NCBI GenBank assembly: GCA_964442745.1
Contig: CAYUAI010000029.1
Coordinates: forward strand, 1-43,683
Direction of reading: 5' to 3'
Length of the DNA: 43,683 nucleotides
Source: CAYUAI01 sp964442745
GTDB taxonomy: Bacteria > Pseudomonadota > Gammaproteobacteria > S012-40
In this document: positions 34,003 to 43,654 of the stretch, piece after piece
How the letters are laid out: each line of letters begins with the position of its first letter
Numbering within the stretch: the first letter of the stretch is position 1
Notes under the pieces: model-generated
Databases searched by the model: none
What the model was told of the DNA's origin: nothing
The model's input: only the letters and a program-made list of their open reading frames with translations
Translations under genes and position numbers: made by a program

Positions 34003-34307
34003 AAATTATTATCTTTTTCTGTTTTGATTATTCTTGTTGTCATTACTGCGACAGTTATTTTGAGTCAAAATGACCGTTGTGTCAAAAACACCGCTGGGGT
34101 TGTCCAGTTCAGAGGGCAAACGGTGGTAACTTGACTCAGCCACTTCGATGCTCGTTACCCAGCGAAAAATACCATAAATGAAACAAAATACCTAATGGTC
34201 AAGCTTGTGATTTCGTCACTATTTTTTTTAAGGTCAATGCTTGAGTCTACATAACCGATTCTCCTTGAGTCTTGATTATCTAATGACTGACGTTGAGAGG
34301 AGAGCAC

Positions 34308-34391
34308 ATGACTGATTGCACTGAGATACTAAAACAACAATTTCCCGCCTTAGGAATGGGCGACATAATCATTTCCTGGTTTGGCACCTAA
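34308..34391 (+). CDS. possible 27-residue small ORF
   Basis: ATG 34308 has AGGAG six bases upstream (GAGAGGAGAGCAC), unusually good for this spacer. It codes for MTDCTEILKQQFPALGMGD and then IIISWFGT before TAA. I do not recognise it; it may be the start of a truncated gene. Kept because of the ribosome-binding site. Confidence 0.25.
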   Translation: MTDCTEILKQQFPALGMGDIIISWFGT

Positions 34392-34396
34392 ATCAG

Positions 34397-34504
34397 GAGA
34401 CAAAGCCGACGATGGTAGGGAGGCAGGAGATAGAGCGACTCAGGGCGATAAAAGGGATTTAGGAGGTAAAATAACGCATGGAGCCGTTAGCGAGACAAAG
34501 CCGA
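34397..34504. repeat. imperfect direct repeat pair
   Basis: GAGACAAAGCCGA at 34397-34409 recurs at 34492-34504, 95 bases apart, in a purine-rich stretch. Both are followed eight bases later by AGGGAG. It may be a decayed duplication. Confidence 0.5.
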
Positions 34505-34629
34505 TGACAGCAGGGAGATGATTGCATCACCATTCCTTAGGGTTAATATTTTGTCATGATAGTGGGAGCGGTGTTTATCTGTGGATGGGTTGCACTGAGT
34601 GCAATTCCATCCATTAGATAATGAATCTG

Positions 34630-35313
34630 TTATTTTGTCAGGTGACGTCGGCGCAGGCTGATTAGTCCAATTAGCCCTGTACCCATTAATAAGAGTGTGG
34701 CAGGTTCTGGCACATCAATAACGAGATTATCGCCTGCGGTGCGGAGCTCATTCAAGGTGATATCTGATGCGTCACCGGCACTGATTTCCAAGTATATTTC
34801 ATTGATTGAGGTAAAAGTAATGCCTGAGAAATCGCTAAATGGTATGGAGATCAATCCGTTGCTGATGTTGCTTAAAGTGACAGCATCCATGGAATCTGCA
34901 TCGGTAACACCAATCGTTATTGCCAAATCGCCCTGGTCAAGGGTGAGCGCATCTAAAAGAAAAACATTATTGACTAAACCTTCAGCTAGATCTACGCCAC
35001 CAAGACCGTTATTATTGGCATTCCAGGTAACCCGACTGACGCCGGATGTTCCGACATCTTCACTATGAGTGAGAAGCCCTGAGCTAGCCGTCGTAATGAC
35101 ACTGGCGGATGTGTGAAGAAGACCGCTGTTGTTTATAATTTCTAAACGACGAAAGCCGCCCAGCATGGAGCCTGCCAGCGTAGACATTGATATACCTGAA
35201 CTGCTTACGGTTTGTGGTGTTGCATCATTGAAGTTATCAATGATCAACGCTTGGGAATGATTGGCAATCAGCATGGCACCTATGAAATATAAAGTTTTTG
35301 TCAGGTTTTTCAT
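34630..35313 (-). CDS. PEP-CTERM sorting-domain protein
   Basis: ATG 35313 is chosen: AGAGAG lies upstream and a signal peptide follows (LTKTLYFIGAMLIANHSQA). The 227-residue product has a beta-rich, Ser/Thr/Asn-rich middle and ends with a textbook PEP-CTERM signal: V-P-E-P-A-T, then a hydrophobic helix (LLLMGTGLIGLISL), then R-R-R. Such proteins are sorted by an exosortase (EpsH) linked to exopolysaccharide production, so the genome should encode one; none is in this window. The middle resembles other PEP-CTERM surface proteins only in composition. It is a lone gene. Confidence 0.93.
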   Translation of the reverse strand: MKNLTKTLYFIGAMLIANHSQALIIDNFNDATPQTVSSSGISMSTLAGSMLGGFRRLEIINNSGLLHTSASVITTASSGLLTHSEDVGTSGVSRVTWNANNNGLGGVDLAEGLVNNVFLLDALTLDQGDLAITIGVTDADSMDAVTLSNISNGLISIPFSDFSGITFTSINEIYLEISAGDASDITLNELRTAGDNLVIDVPEPATLLLMGTGLIGLISLRRRHLTK

Positions 35314-35513
35314 GTACGACTCTCTATAATGTAAATTAATGTTAATTTTGGCTTGGATATTGAGACCAGTATAGCGATTGATCAAGAATTGGGTATGAGC
35401 TACATCACAGGTATTATCCGGAGAGTATAGTAGCGATTTTTAATCAATCGTAAATTGTTTAAAATTTTTCGGGAGATTGGCGACCTTCTATATTAATAGT
35501 TAAGAAATAGCCT

Positions 35514-35549
35514 CGCTTACATATCTATTGGGTGATAGATATGTAAGCG
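35514..35549. repeat. perfect 15-bp inverted repeat
   Basis: CGCTTACATATCTAT (35514-35528) and its exact complement (35535-35549) flank a six-base loop. It lies about 200 bases upstream of the PEP-CTERM start. It could be a factor-independent stop for a lost upstream transcript, an operator, or a REP-type hairpin. Confidence 0.75.
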
Positions 35550-35659
35550 TATACGGCGTTGGCGGTATATGTTTTTTTTTGAAGGGTCTGTTGTGAGTGT
35601 GGTCGTATCCAGTTGCATGGTTTTTGTGCAACCTATCATAAACATAAGCGAATGTTATC

Positions 35660-35818
35660 ATGAAATATCATTCATTCACAGTGATTTTTATCGTCATCCT
35701 AATGGATTGCCTTGTTGGCAACCAGCTGATTGAATCATGGATGACACCGATCAGACGCATGGCAGATATTCTCTATCGTTTTAACCACCAGGCAACAGCC
35801 CGGACAAAGAACAACTAA
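35660..35818 (+). CDS. possible 52-residue small protein
   Basis: ATG 35660 opens MKYHSFTVIFIVILMDCLVG and continues to TAA 35816-35818. The first 25 residues are hydrophobic like a signal or anchor and the rest is basic. There is no clear ribosome-binding site and no recognised family; possibly the N-terminal remnant of a secreted protein. The rest of 35314-36274 shows no other gene. Confidence 0.3.
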   Translation: MKYHSFTVIFIVILMDCLVGNQLIESWMTPIRRMADILYRFNHQATARTKNN

Positions 35819-36274
35819 CCAAAATATGGAATACCTAATTTAAGGCATTTTATCCGACATTGGGTAGCCTAAAATTTGTAATTTCTGAATGAACACAATG
35901 TTTTTTAAATATTACGAAAAAAAGAGCTTCAATAAAACGATTGACATTCGCGTTTTATTAATTTGAAAGTCTCAAAAAATCACGACAACATATAAAATAT
36001 TGGCCTAAAATTCTTCAATAACACGTTGGTGGAAATCAAAGATCTTTTCGAGGAGAGTCTGTCATAATCATTCCTAAGCAACAACTTCCGTCACCTTATT
36101 TTGCCATAATTAATCATTGATTTGCCATTTATTGACCGTACTGTCCGTTATTTTTCAGTTATGCTGTTTATTGCGTAGCACGATGTGAAATACATGTCTC
36201 GCACTCAATGCCTAAATCTCAAATGCTTCGGGTATAGTGTTGCCAATCAGGATAATTACACGGTGAATAATGGT

Positions 36275-39200
36275 ATGAAAAAGCAAAGTTTCAATCGCAG
36301 TTTTTGGATTCTCTTGTGGTGCTTTTTGAGCGGCATATCTGTCATTGCCTTCGCTGACAGTAAAATGACATTGCAGGTCGTGGAAGTGGCTGAGCGCTTG
36401 TATGACGGTGGGCCGGCCATTGCGGTAATTTTTTCGGAAAAACTCGATCCAAAAAAGAGATACGATAGTTATTTTCAAGTGCAAGATAAGCAAACCACGA
36501 TCGCAGGAAGCTGGATACTCAGCGATAATCAGCAAGTATTATATTTCCCCCATCTCCAACCGGCTCAGCGCTATAAAGTATCCATTCACCAGGGCATCCA
36601 GGCGGCCAGTGGCCAGTCGCTCAGTCAATCGAAAGAATATGCCATCAAAACGCAACCCATTAAACCCGCCGTGGGTTTTGCGAGCCAAGGTTCCGTTTTG
36701 CCTGAACGGCTAACCGCTGGGCTGCCCATCATGAGTGTCAATGTCGCTGAAGTCGATATCGAATTTCTCAAAGTTAAAGCGCATAAGCTTGCCGCGGTAG
36801 TGCAACGTATGGCGCGTCGTTCGGCGTTAAGCCACTATGACTTGGATAATCTACATCCTTATTTAGAAAGCGTTTACATGGCACGTTTTAATACGCATGG
36901 AACGCCAAATAAACGCAGTATTAGCCATATCCCCGTGGAAGAAATGGAACCTTTGCAGGCGCCTGGATTTTATGTGGCTGTATTACGTCAGCCGGGACGT
37001 TTTACTTATCAACAACAAACCACGTTTTTCTTTGTGAGCGACATTGGTTTGCATATTCGTCGCTTTGCTGACCACCTGGAAATGATCAGTTCGTCTTTGC
37101 GCACGGGGCATGCGTTGGCGGCGGTGAACATTGCCGTGCATGATGCACAAGGCAATGTATTAACCGAGACCACCAGTGATGCTACTGGGCGGGCCAATCT
37201 CAGTGTGGTGAAAGGCACGCCGGTATTAGTTACCGCTAGCCAAGGAAATCATATTTCTTTTGTGTATTTAAAACAGGCCGCTTTGGATTTATCAGCGTTC
37301 GCGGTAAAAGGCCGTCGCCATCGGGCGCTGGATGTTTTTTTGTATGGTCCACGTGATCTTTACCGGCCTGGCGAGTCAGTGGATTTGTCGGCTTTATTAC
37401 GAACCGGGGATGGCGAGGTGGCACCAGCCTTACCGTTGAATGCTCGCATCAAGCGGGCCGATGGCCGTGAATTCACACGCTTTACCTGGCACTCGGCCAC
37501 GCAAGGTTATTATAGTCATCAATTCACGTTGCCCGGTGATGCCCCCACAGGACAGTGGTCAGTGGAAGTGCGCACTGATCCGAATGCCCATGAACCGATT
37601 CAAGTGTATCCATTTAAGGTGGAAGAATTTCTGCCGGAACGCATGAAGCTGAGTTTTGCTACCGCGCAACAATCGCTTAAATCTGAGGAGCATTTTGAAT
37701 TACAAATTAATGGCGAATATCTGTATGGTGCTCCCACTGCCGGTAACCGTGTCCAGACGAGTGTGAATTTACGGCGTGAGGTCCATCCAGAGGCTAATCT
37801 TGTCGCGTTTTATTTTGGCAATCCGGATGACGATATGAAAAATTCGCGCCGCGAATTAGCGGATGGTGTAATGGATAAAAATGGGCAATTTTCTTTGAAT
37901 TTTATTCCCATGCAAGGCGTCATTACTTCACCCATGCGAGTGACGGTCATTGCCAATCTGTTTGAAACCGGCGGACGTCCGGTGACTCGCCGCCTCAGTC
38001 GCACACTTTGGCCGGCGTCACATTTGATCGGTGTGCGTCCTTTGTTTGCAGAACATCGCGCCGAACCCAATGGCAATGCCCGCTTTGAAATCGTCAAAGT
38101 AAATGATCAAGGGCAGCGCTTGGCCGCTCAAGATTTAGACGTGCAAATGATTCGAGAAAGTCGTGATTACTATTGGGAGTATGATGAGCATCGTGGTTGG
38201 CATTGGAATTACAGTCAAACCAATTATCCTATCTATCGACAAGATATTAATCTAACCGCCGGTGATGTGGCTGAAATAATGGTGCCCGTGGAATATGGTG
38301 AATATAGTTTACAAGTATTCGATCCTGACACCCAATTAACCAGTAAATACCGTTTTACCGCCGGTGGGTCTTATGGACCGGACCAAGCCGTTGCCGCACG
38401 TCCAGACAGTGTTCAAATTAATCTGGATAAAGCGACTTATCAGGTGGGTGATGTGGCCAAGGTTCATATACTGCCACCCCATGAGGGCGATGCCATTATT
38501 AGGGTGGAGTCAGACCGTCCCTTGTGGTCCTTGCGTACCCCCATACCGGCAGAGGGCAAGACCATTGAAATTCCCATTAATGCGGCCTGGAAACGCCATG
38601 ATATTTATGTGTCTGCGATGGTATTGCGCGGGGCCGACAGTCAGCAAAAGATTAGCCCCAATCGCGCTTTAGGCATTGTTTATTTACCCTTAGATCGCGA
38701 ATCCCGTCGCCTAGTTGTCACACTGGAGGCACCGGCCAAGATTGAGCCCGAGCGTACTTTGACGATTGGTGTAAAAATTGATGGCCTGACGGATCAACAG
38801 GCCACGGTCACGGTGGCGGCCGTAGATGTGGGCATTTTAAATATCACGGATTTTGCGACCCCGAATCCCCATGATTATTTCTTTGCGCAGCGGACTTATA
38901 ATATGGATTTATATGATTTATATGGCCAAGTCATCGAAGGCATGGAGGGTCCGCGGGCGACGCTGCGTTATGGGGGCGATGCGGATAGCCGTGGATTGCA
39001 GCGCAGCAAACGGGCCGATGCTAAGGTGAAAATTATTTCCTTGTTTAGTGGGCCGGTGACCGTTAATCAACAGGGTGAAGCCTTGGTTAAATTGCCGATC
39101 CCTGATTTTAACGGACGTTTACGGCTCATGGCGGTGGCATTTAGTGATAACCAATTGGGTGCCGCCGAACAAGAAATTCTCGTGCGTGCGCCCATTGTGG

Positions 39201-41101
39201 CGGAATTGGCCACACCGCGTTTTTTAGCCAGTGGTGATCGTTCCATGGCGACCCTGGATTTGCACAATATGAGTGGTCAAGCTCAGTCACTTCGCGTGGA
39301 AGTGAGTACTCAAGGACCGTTGACCCTAGAAAATGGCGCGACCCAGATTGATTTAGCCGATGGACAAAAAACCACGCTGCGTTATCCACTGTCGGCGGGG
39401 TTGGATTTGGCGGTCGCCACGCTGCGGGTGGCGGTGAGTGGTGATCAGATTAAATTGTTACGTGAGTGGCAATTGGCCATACGTCCGGCCTTCCCGGGGG
39501 AATTTCGTGCACAACGACAAATGTTAGAGCCTGATCAGCACTTAGTGATTGATCCGGCGTTGGCGAATGATCTCATGCCGAATACCGTGGAAGTGGTTTT
39601 AAATGTGGCTTCGCTGCCGCCGTTAAATTTACGTGAGGCCTTTAAACATTTATTGGATTATCCCTATGGCTGTGCCGAGCAAACCACCAGCAAAGTTTTT
39701 CCGTTAATTTATGCGGATCAGGCGACCATTGATCGGTTTAATCTCAAACCACTGAGTGAGTCGGGGCGGGCCAAGCGAGTACAACACGGCTTGACACGTT
39801 TGGCAGGCATGCAAACGAGCCAAGGGGGTTTTGGTTTGTGGAGTAACACGGATCGAGAATCTTTTTGGCTTTCCGCGTATGTCACCCATTTTTTGCTGGA
39901 GGCCAAGCAACAAGGTTATGCGGTATCGGAGACCATGTTGCAAAATGCGCTTAAACGACTGCTTCGTTGGGTGCAAAGCAGCCGTGGTTTTTCCCTGCGA
40001 GAGACCGCAGCAGAAAATTACCAATTCGCTGCCAAAGCCTATGCGGCTTATGTGTTAGCGCGGCTCAACCGAGCCCCATTGGGTACCCTGCGCAATCTCT
40101 ATGATCATCATCGGCAACACGCTGACTCCGCTCTGCCCTTAATGCATCTTGGTTTGGCATTGAAACTTTCGGGTGATCAACGTCGTGCGGAGGCCACCAT
40201 TATCGAAGCCATGAAAAAACAGCGCCGCCGTGATCACTATTTTGGTGACTATGGCAGTCAATTGCGTGATACGGCGATGATTCTGTATTTGCTCAACAAA
40301 CATGCGGTGACTGTCGCCGGGGCCGGTGATCTTATTTTTCAGTTGGCCAATCAAATGCGGCAACGCCGCTATTTCAGCACGCAAGAACGCAATGCGCTAT
40401 TCTTGTCAGGATTGGCGTTGACCGACGGTGGCAAAGCTTGGCAAGGTTGGTTGACCCTCGGCAAAGATAAACAAGCACTGGGTCAAAATAATCGTTACCA
40501 AGCCATCTTTGATAGGCAACAACTCAATGCCGGTATTTCGTTTCAATCGACGGCTGATTTTCCGCTTTATGTCAGTGCAACCATCAGTGGTTATCCCCAT
40601 CAACCGGTGTTAAACGGTGACAAAGGCGTGATTATTACACGGCGTTTATTAGATCTGAAAGGGCAAGCCGTGGCACAACGTGAACTCCAGGTGGGGGAAT
40701 TGCTGGTGGTGCATAGCACCGTCAAACTCGATGAGAATAGGCAGGATATGCATGACGGGTTACTCGTGGATTTATTGCCTGCCGGATTGGAGTTAGAGAA
40801 TCAAAATCTCGCCCATGCCGAATCTTTGCAGGATATCAAAATCAATGGGGTTTCATTGCAAGCGAGTATGGAAAATCGGCAAATTCGCCATCTGGAATAT
40901 CGCGATGATCGATTTGTGGCCGCGGTGGCCTTCCCACGCTGGAATTCAACGCATCTGTTTTATTTAGTGCGCGCTGTGACACCAGGGACATATACCTGGT
41001 CAGCGCCCACTGTTGAAGATATGTATCGTCCCGAGATTCATAGCATCGGTGCGGATACCCAGCAATTACGTATTGTCAATGTTACGTCAAAACCCGAGTG
41101 A
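36275..41101 (+). CDS. bacterial alpha-2-macroglobulin with thioester
   Basis: I prefer ATG 36275, which begins a signal peptide (FWILLWCFLSGISVIAFAD); an in-frame start at 36185 would put 30 residues before it. About 1608 residues. MG-type domains occupy the N-terminal half (MG2 signature YRPGESVDLSALLRTGDG near residue 370), then an A2M domain (IPDFNGRLRLMAVAFSDNQL). The thioester site is complete: Cys1133 in YPYGCAEQTTS. The C-terminal half carries the thioester domain and a receptor-like domain. It should trap proteases in the periplasm, guarding the cell wall. Unlike E. coli YfhM it shows no lipobox. The stop overlaps the pbpC start by one base. Confidence 0.93.
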   Translation: MKKQSFNRSFWILLWCFLSGISVIAFADSKMTLQVVEVAERLYDGGPAIAVIFSEKLDPKKRYDSYFQVQDKQTTIAGSWILSDNQQVLYFPHLQPAQRYKVSIHQGIQAASGQSLSQSKEYAIKTQPIKPAVGFASQGSVLPERLTAGLPIMSVNVAEVDIEFLKVKAHKLAAVVQRMARRSALSHYDLDNLHPYLESVYMARFNTHGTPNKRSISHIPVEEMEPLQAPGFYVAVLRQPGRFTYQQQTTFFFVSDIGLHIRRFADHLEMISSSLRTGHALAAVNIAVHDAQGNVLTETTSDATGRANLSVVKGTPVLVTASQGNHISFVYLKQAALDLSAFAVKGRRHRALDVFLYGPRDLYRPGESVDLSALLRTGDGEVAPALPLNARIKRADGREFTRFTWHSATQGYYSHQFTLPGDAPTGQWSVEVRTDPNAHEPIQVYPFKVEEFLPERMKLSFATAQQSLKSEEHFELQINGEYLYGAPTAGNRVQTSVNLRREVHPEANLVAFYFGNPDDDMKNSRRELADGVMDKNGQFSLNFIPMQGVITSPMRVTVIANLFETGGRPVTRRLSRTLWPASHLIGVRPLFAEHRAEPNGNARFEIVKVNDQGQRLAAQDLDVQMIRESRDYYWEYDEHRGWHWNYSQTNYPIYRQDINLTAGDVAEIMVPVEYGEYSLQVFDPDTQLTSKYRFTAGGSYGPDQAVAARPDSVQINLDKATYQVGDVAKVHILPPHEGDAIIRVESDRPLWSLRTPIPAEGKTIEIPINAAWKRHDIYVSAMVLRGADSQQKISPNRALGIVYLPLDRESRRLVVTLEAPAKIEPERTLTIGVKIDGLTDQQATVTVAAVDVGILNITDFATPNPHDYFFAQRTYNMDLYDLYGQVIEGMEGPRATLRYGGDADSRGLQRSKRADAKVKIISLFSGPVTVNQQGEALVKLPIPDFNGRLRLMAVAFSDNQLGAAEQEILVRAPIVAELATPRFLASGDRSMATLDLHNMSGQAQSLRVEVSTQGPLTLENGATQIDLADGQKTTLRYPLSAGLDLAVATLRVAVSGDQIKLLREWQLAIRPAFPGEFRAQRQMLEPDQHLVIDPALANDLMPNTVEVVLNVASLPPLNLREAFKHLLDYPYGCAEQTTSKVFPLIYADQATIDRFNLKPLSESGRAKRVQHGLTRLAGMQTSQGGFGLWSNTDRESFWLSAYVTHFLLEAKQQGYAVSETMLQNALKRLLRWVQSSRGFSLRETAAENYQFAAKAYAAYVLARLNRAPLGTLRNLYDHHRQHADSALPLMHLGLALKLSGDQRRAEATIIEAMKKQRRRDHYFGDYGSQLRDTAMILYLLNKHAVTVAGAGDLIFQLANQMRQRRYFSTQERNALFLSGLALTDGGKAWQGWLTLGKDKQALGQNNRYQAIFDRQQLNAGISFQSTADFPLYVSATISGYPHQPVLNGDKGVIITRRLLDLKGQAVAQRELQVGELLVVHSTVKLDENRQDMHDGLLVDLLPAGLELENQNLAHAESLQDIKINGVSLQASMENRQIRHLEYRDDRFVAAVAFPRWNSTHLFYLVRAVTPGTYTWSAPTVEDMYRPEIHSIGADTQQLRIVNVTSKPE

Positions 41102-43458
41102 TGAGCAGGATGTTATCAAAGTCTCCGTGGTTAATAGCTGGGGTGGTGGCTATTTTTTTGACCGTGATCAGTATGATCTGGCTCGATAGTTTTTTCCCGC
41201 TACCATTACCCGATGATCAAGCAGATTTCAGCCGAGTTTTGTTGGCGCGTGACGGTACACCGCTGCGTGCCTTTGCCGATGATGAGGGCGTGTGGCGGTA
41301 TGCGGTTCAGTTCGAGGAGGTTTCCCCCCATTATTTACAAGCCTTGATTAACTATGAGGATCGTTATTTCTGGTATCATCCCGGTGTGAACCCAGTGGCG
41401 ATGTTGCGTGCGGCTTGGCAGTGGTGGCGAGCGGGTAAAATTATTTCTGGCGGCTCTACGCTGACCATGCAAGTGGCGCGTTTGTTGGCATCTCATGATC
41501 GTTCGATGATTGGCAAAATACAACAGATTCTCCGGGCTTTGCAGTTAGAATGGCATTTGTCGAAACAACAAATTTTAACTTTATATTTCAATTATGCACC
41601 GTTTGGTGGTCCGATTGAAGGGGTGCAAGCCGCCAGTTATGCGTATTTAGGCAAATCGGTGGCGGAATTGAGTCATGCCGAAGCCGCGTTATTGGCGGTA
41701 TTGCCCCAGGCTCCCACTCGTTTGCGTCCTGATCGACATCCAGGTCGAGCCGCTAACGCCCGCAATAAAGTGCTTGATCGTTTGGTCAAGCAGGGGGTAT
41801 GGTCAGCCTCACTGGTGACCGAGGCGAAACAAGAGAACATCAAAGCATTGTTTAATCCCAAGCCGTTGCTCGCCCCTTTGTTTGCGCGTCGGGTATTGAA
41901 TCAGCTTGCCGATGCCACGCATCGCCGTACCACCATTGATAGTGAGTTGCAGCAAGTGTTGGAAGGGCGCTTGGCAGAATTCGCTTGGCAATTGCCTGAT
42001 CGTTCTTCGGTCGCTATTTTAGTGGTGAAAAATGAAACTTTAGCGGTGCGGGCTTATGTGGGATCGGTAGATTTTGCCAACCCCAATCGCTTTGGTTATC
42101 TGGATATGGTGCCAGCGATTCGATCGCCGGGTTCTACACTCAAGCCTTTTCTCTATGGTTTTGCCATCGAAGATGGATTGATTCATTCCCACAGTTTGTT
42201 AAGCGATGCACCCATCAATTTTTCCGGTTATCAGCCCAGCAATTTTACGGGTGGCTTTCGTGGTCCGGTCAGTGTCAGTGAGGCCTTACAACGCTCGCTG
42301 AATATTCCGGCGGTGCAAGTACTGCATCATTTGGGTCCGGAGGTATTTGCCAGTCGTTTACAACAAGGGGGTATCGATTTAGTGTTTCCCAAGTCTGCTA
42401 CGCCTAATCTTGCCATGATATTAGGAGGTGTCGGGGTTAGTCTAGAAGATTTGGTGGCCGGTTACAGTGCGTTGGCGCGTGAGGGGTTGGCGGGGGATTT
42501 GCGTTTTTTTGAAGATCAGCCGGTGACTGATCGGTATTTAATGTCCCAAGGGGCGGCCTGGGTGGTGCGTGATATTTTGCAAGATCAGTCGCGATCGGGA
42601 GTGCAAGCGAGTTTTATCGCCAAACCAAAGCATCGTCAAATTGCTTGGAAGACAGGGACAAGTTATGGTTATCGTGATGCCTGGGCCGTGGGTGTGAATG
42701 CCAAACATACGGTGGGTATTTGGGTGGGCCGCCCTGATGGTACGCCGTTGCCAGGACATTATGGGGCGATTACCGCCGCACCGATGATGTTTACCATTTT
42801 CGATGCATTACTTGGTCATTCTAATTGGCCGTTGGCTAATGCTGCCCCGGAGAGTGTCGAGCCACAAGAGATTTGTTGGCCTTTGGGTGCTGCGGTTTTG
42901 CCATCACAGTCGCATTTATGTCATCAACGCCATCAAGCCTGGATTGTCGATGGCCAAGTCCCGCCGACGCTAGCTGATCGTCATGGTCAGTCGTGGCGAG
43001 CACTCACTCAAAAAATTTGGCTAGGTGAACATGAGAAATATCGAGTCACCGCCGATTGTCAACTCAGCCAACGCACCGCCATAGACATCGCGCTCTGGCC
43101 CCAGGCCGTGGAACCTTGGTTAACGTCAGAACAACGCCAGCGAAGCGCCATTCCCCCCTTAGACCCCCGTTGCAGAAATACCACGGTGGCGGAAGGTCAG
43201 GTTTTGCAGATCAAGGGGGTGGCCGCCAATGCCATATTGCGGCCCGCCGGGGGCAGTCAAGTCAAACCGCATGTTTCGTTGTCGGTAGTTGGTGCCAATG
43301 ATTCGGTGTATTGGATGATTAATGAAGTAGTCCATCAACACAGCGCACCGCGACTGCCTTTTTCCCATCGTTTTGAAAAATCGGGTCGGTATAAAATCAC
43401 CGTGCTGGAAGAAAACGGCAATTACGATACACTGTGGCTAAAGGTGATTGATAGTTAG
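41101..43458 (+). CDS. pbpC: penicillin-binding protein 1C
   Basis: A 785-residue bifunctional cell-wall synthase (start ATG 41101, overlapping the upstream stop TGA by one base; GTG 41098 also possible). A membrane anchor (LIAGVVAIFLTVISMIWL) is followed by the GT51 transglycosylase with its catalytic Glu near residue 86 (NYEDRYFWYHPGVNP) and GGSTLTMQ. Then comes the transpeptidase with Ser345-T-L-K (PGSTLKPF), SLNIPAVQ and K517-T-G-T. A C-terminal BiPBP_C domain (from about residue 690) identifies PBP1C. The pair with alpha-2-macroglobulin is well known in proteobacteria: the macroglobulin may protect repair synthesis by this enzyme. Confidence 0.96.
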   Translation: MSRMLSKSPWLIAGVVAIFLTVISMIWLDSFFPLPLPDDQADFSRVLLARDGTPLRAFADDEGVWRYAVQFEEVSPHYLQALINYEDRYFWYHPGVNPVAMLRAAWQWWRAGKIISGGSTLTMQVARLLASHDRSMIGKIQQILRALQLEWHLSKQQILTLYFNYAPFGGPIEGVQAASYAYLGKSVAELSHAEAALLAVLPQAPTRLRPDRHPGRAANARNKVLDRLVKQGVWSASLVTEAKQENIKALFNPKPLLAPLFARRVLNQLADATHRRTTIDSELQQVLEGRLAEFAWQLPDRSSVAILVVKNETLAVRAYVGSVDFANPNRFGYLDMVPAIRSPGSTLKPFLYGFAIEDGLIHSHSLLSDAPINFSGYQPSNFTGGFRGPVSVSEALQRSLNIPAVQVLHHLGPEVFASRLQQGGIDLVFPKSATPNLAMILGGVGVSLEDLVAGYSALAREGLAGDLRFFEDQPVTDRYLMSQGAAWVVRDILQDQSRSGVQASFIAKPKHRQIAWKTGTSYGYRDAWAVGVNAKHTVGIWVGRPDGTPLPGHYGAITAAPMMFTIFDALLGHSNWPLANAAPESVEPQEICWPLGAAVLPSQSHLCHQRHQAWIVDGQVPPTLADRHGQSWRALTQKIWLGEHEKYRVTADCQLSQRTAIDIALWPQAVEPWLTSEQRQRSAIPPLDPRCRNTTVAEGQVLQIKGVAANAILRPAGGSQVKPHVSLSVVGANDSVYWMINEVVHQHSAPRLPFSHRFEKSGRYKITVLEENGNYDTLWLKVIDS

Positions 43459-43465
43459 TTTGTAG

Positions 43466-43482
43466 GGTGCATTTCATGCACC
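43466..43482. repeat. hairpin after pbpC
   Basis: GGTGCAT, a TTC loop, ATGCACC: a perfect 7-bp stem eight bases after the pbpC stop. Sequences of this kind (GTAGGGTGCATTTCATGCACC-like) recur between genes in gammaproteobacteria. Confidence 0.55.
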
Positions 43483-43542
43483 AATCTCCTCAGTAATGTT
43501 CGAGTTCGGGATGACATTTTTCGGGGGGGCTGGGAGATTCTC

Positions 43543-43566
43543 GTTCCCACGCTCCTGCGTGGGAAT
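43543..43566. repeat. REP-like palindrome, copy 2
   Basis: TTCCCACGC (43544-43552) pairs with GCGTGGGAA (43557-43565), plus a G-T pair, around TCCT. The arms match REP copy 1 at 30672-30697 but the loop differs. Confidence 0.8.
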
Positions 43567-43654
43567 GCAGACTCAGCGTTAGGGGTGATGCATGGAGCCA
43601 AAGTCAGGCAGGCATTGACAAAAGCCGTCGTGAATCGATCCCTGGAGGCTTGGC

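Larger units (their letters stand above)
34003..34629. other. 627-base spacer with short ORF and imperfect repeats
   Basis: Contains a 27-codon ORF at 34308-34391 and the 13-base direct repeat GAGACAAAGCCGA (34397-34409 and 34492-34504), each followed by a (C/T)AGGGAG. No recognised gene, and no obvious terminator for the PEP-CTERM gene. Confidence 0.35.
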
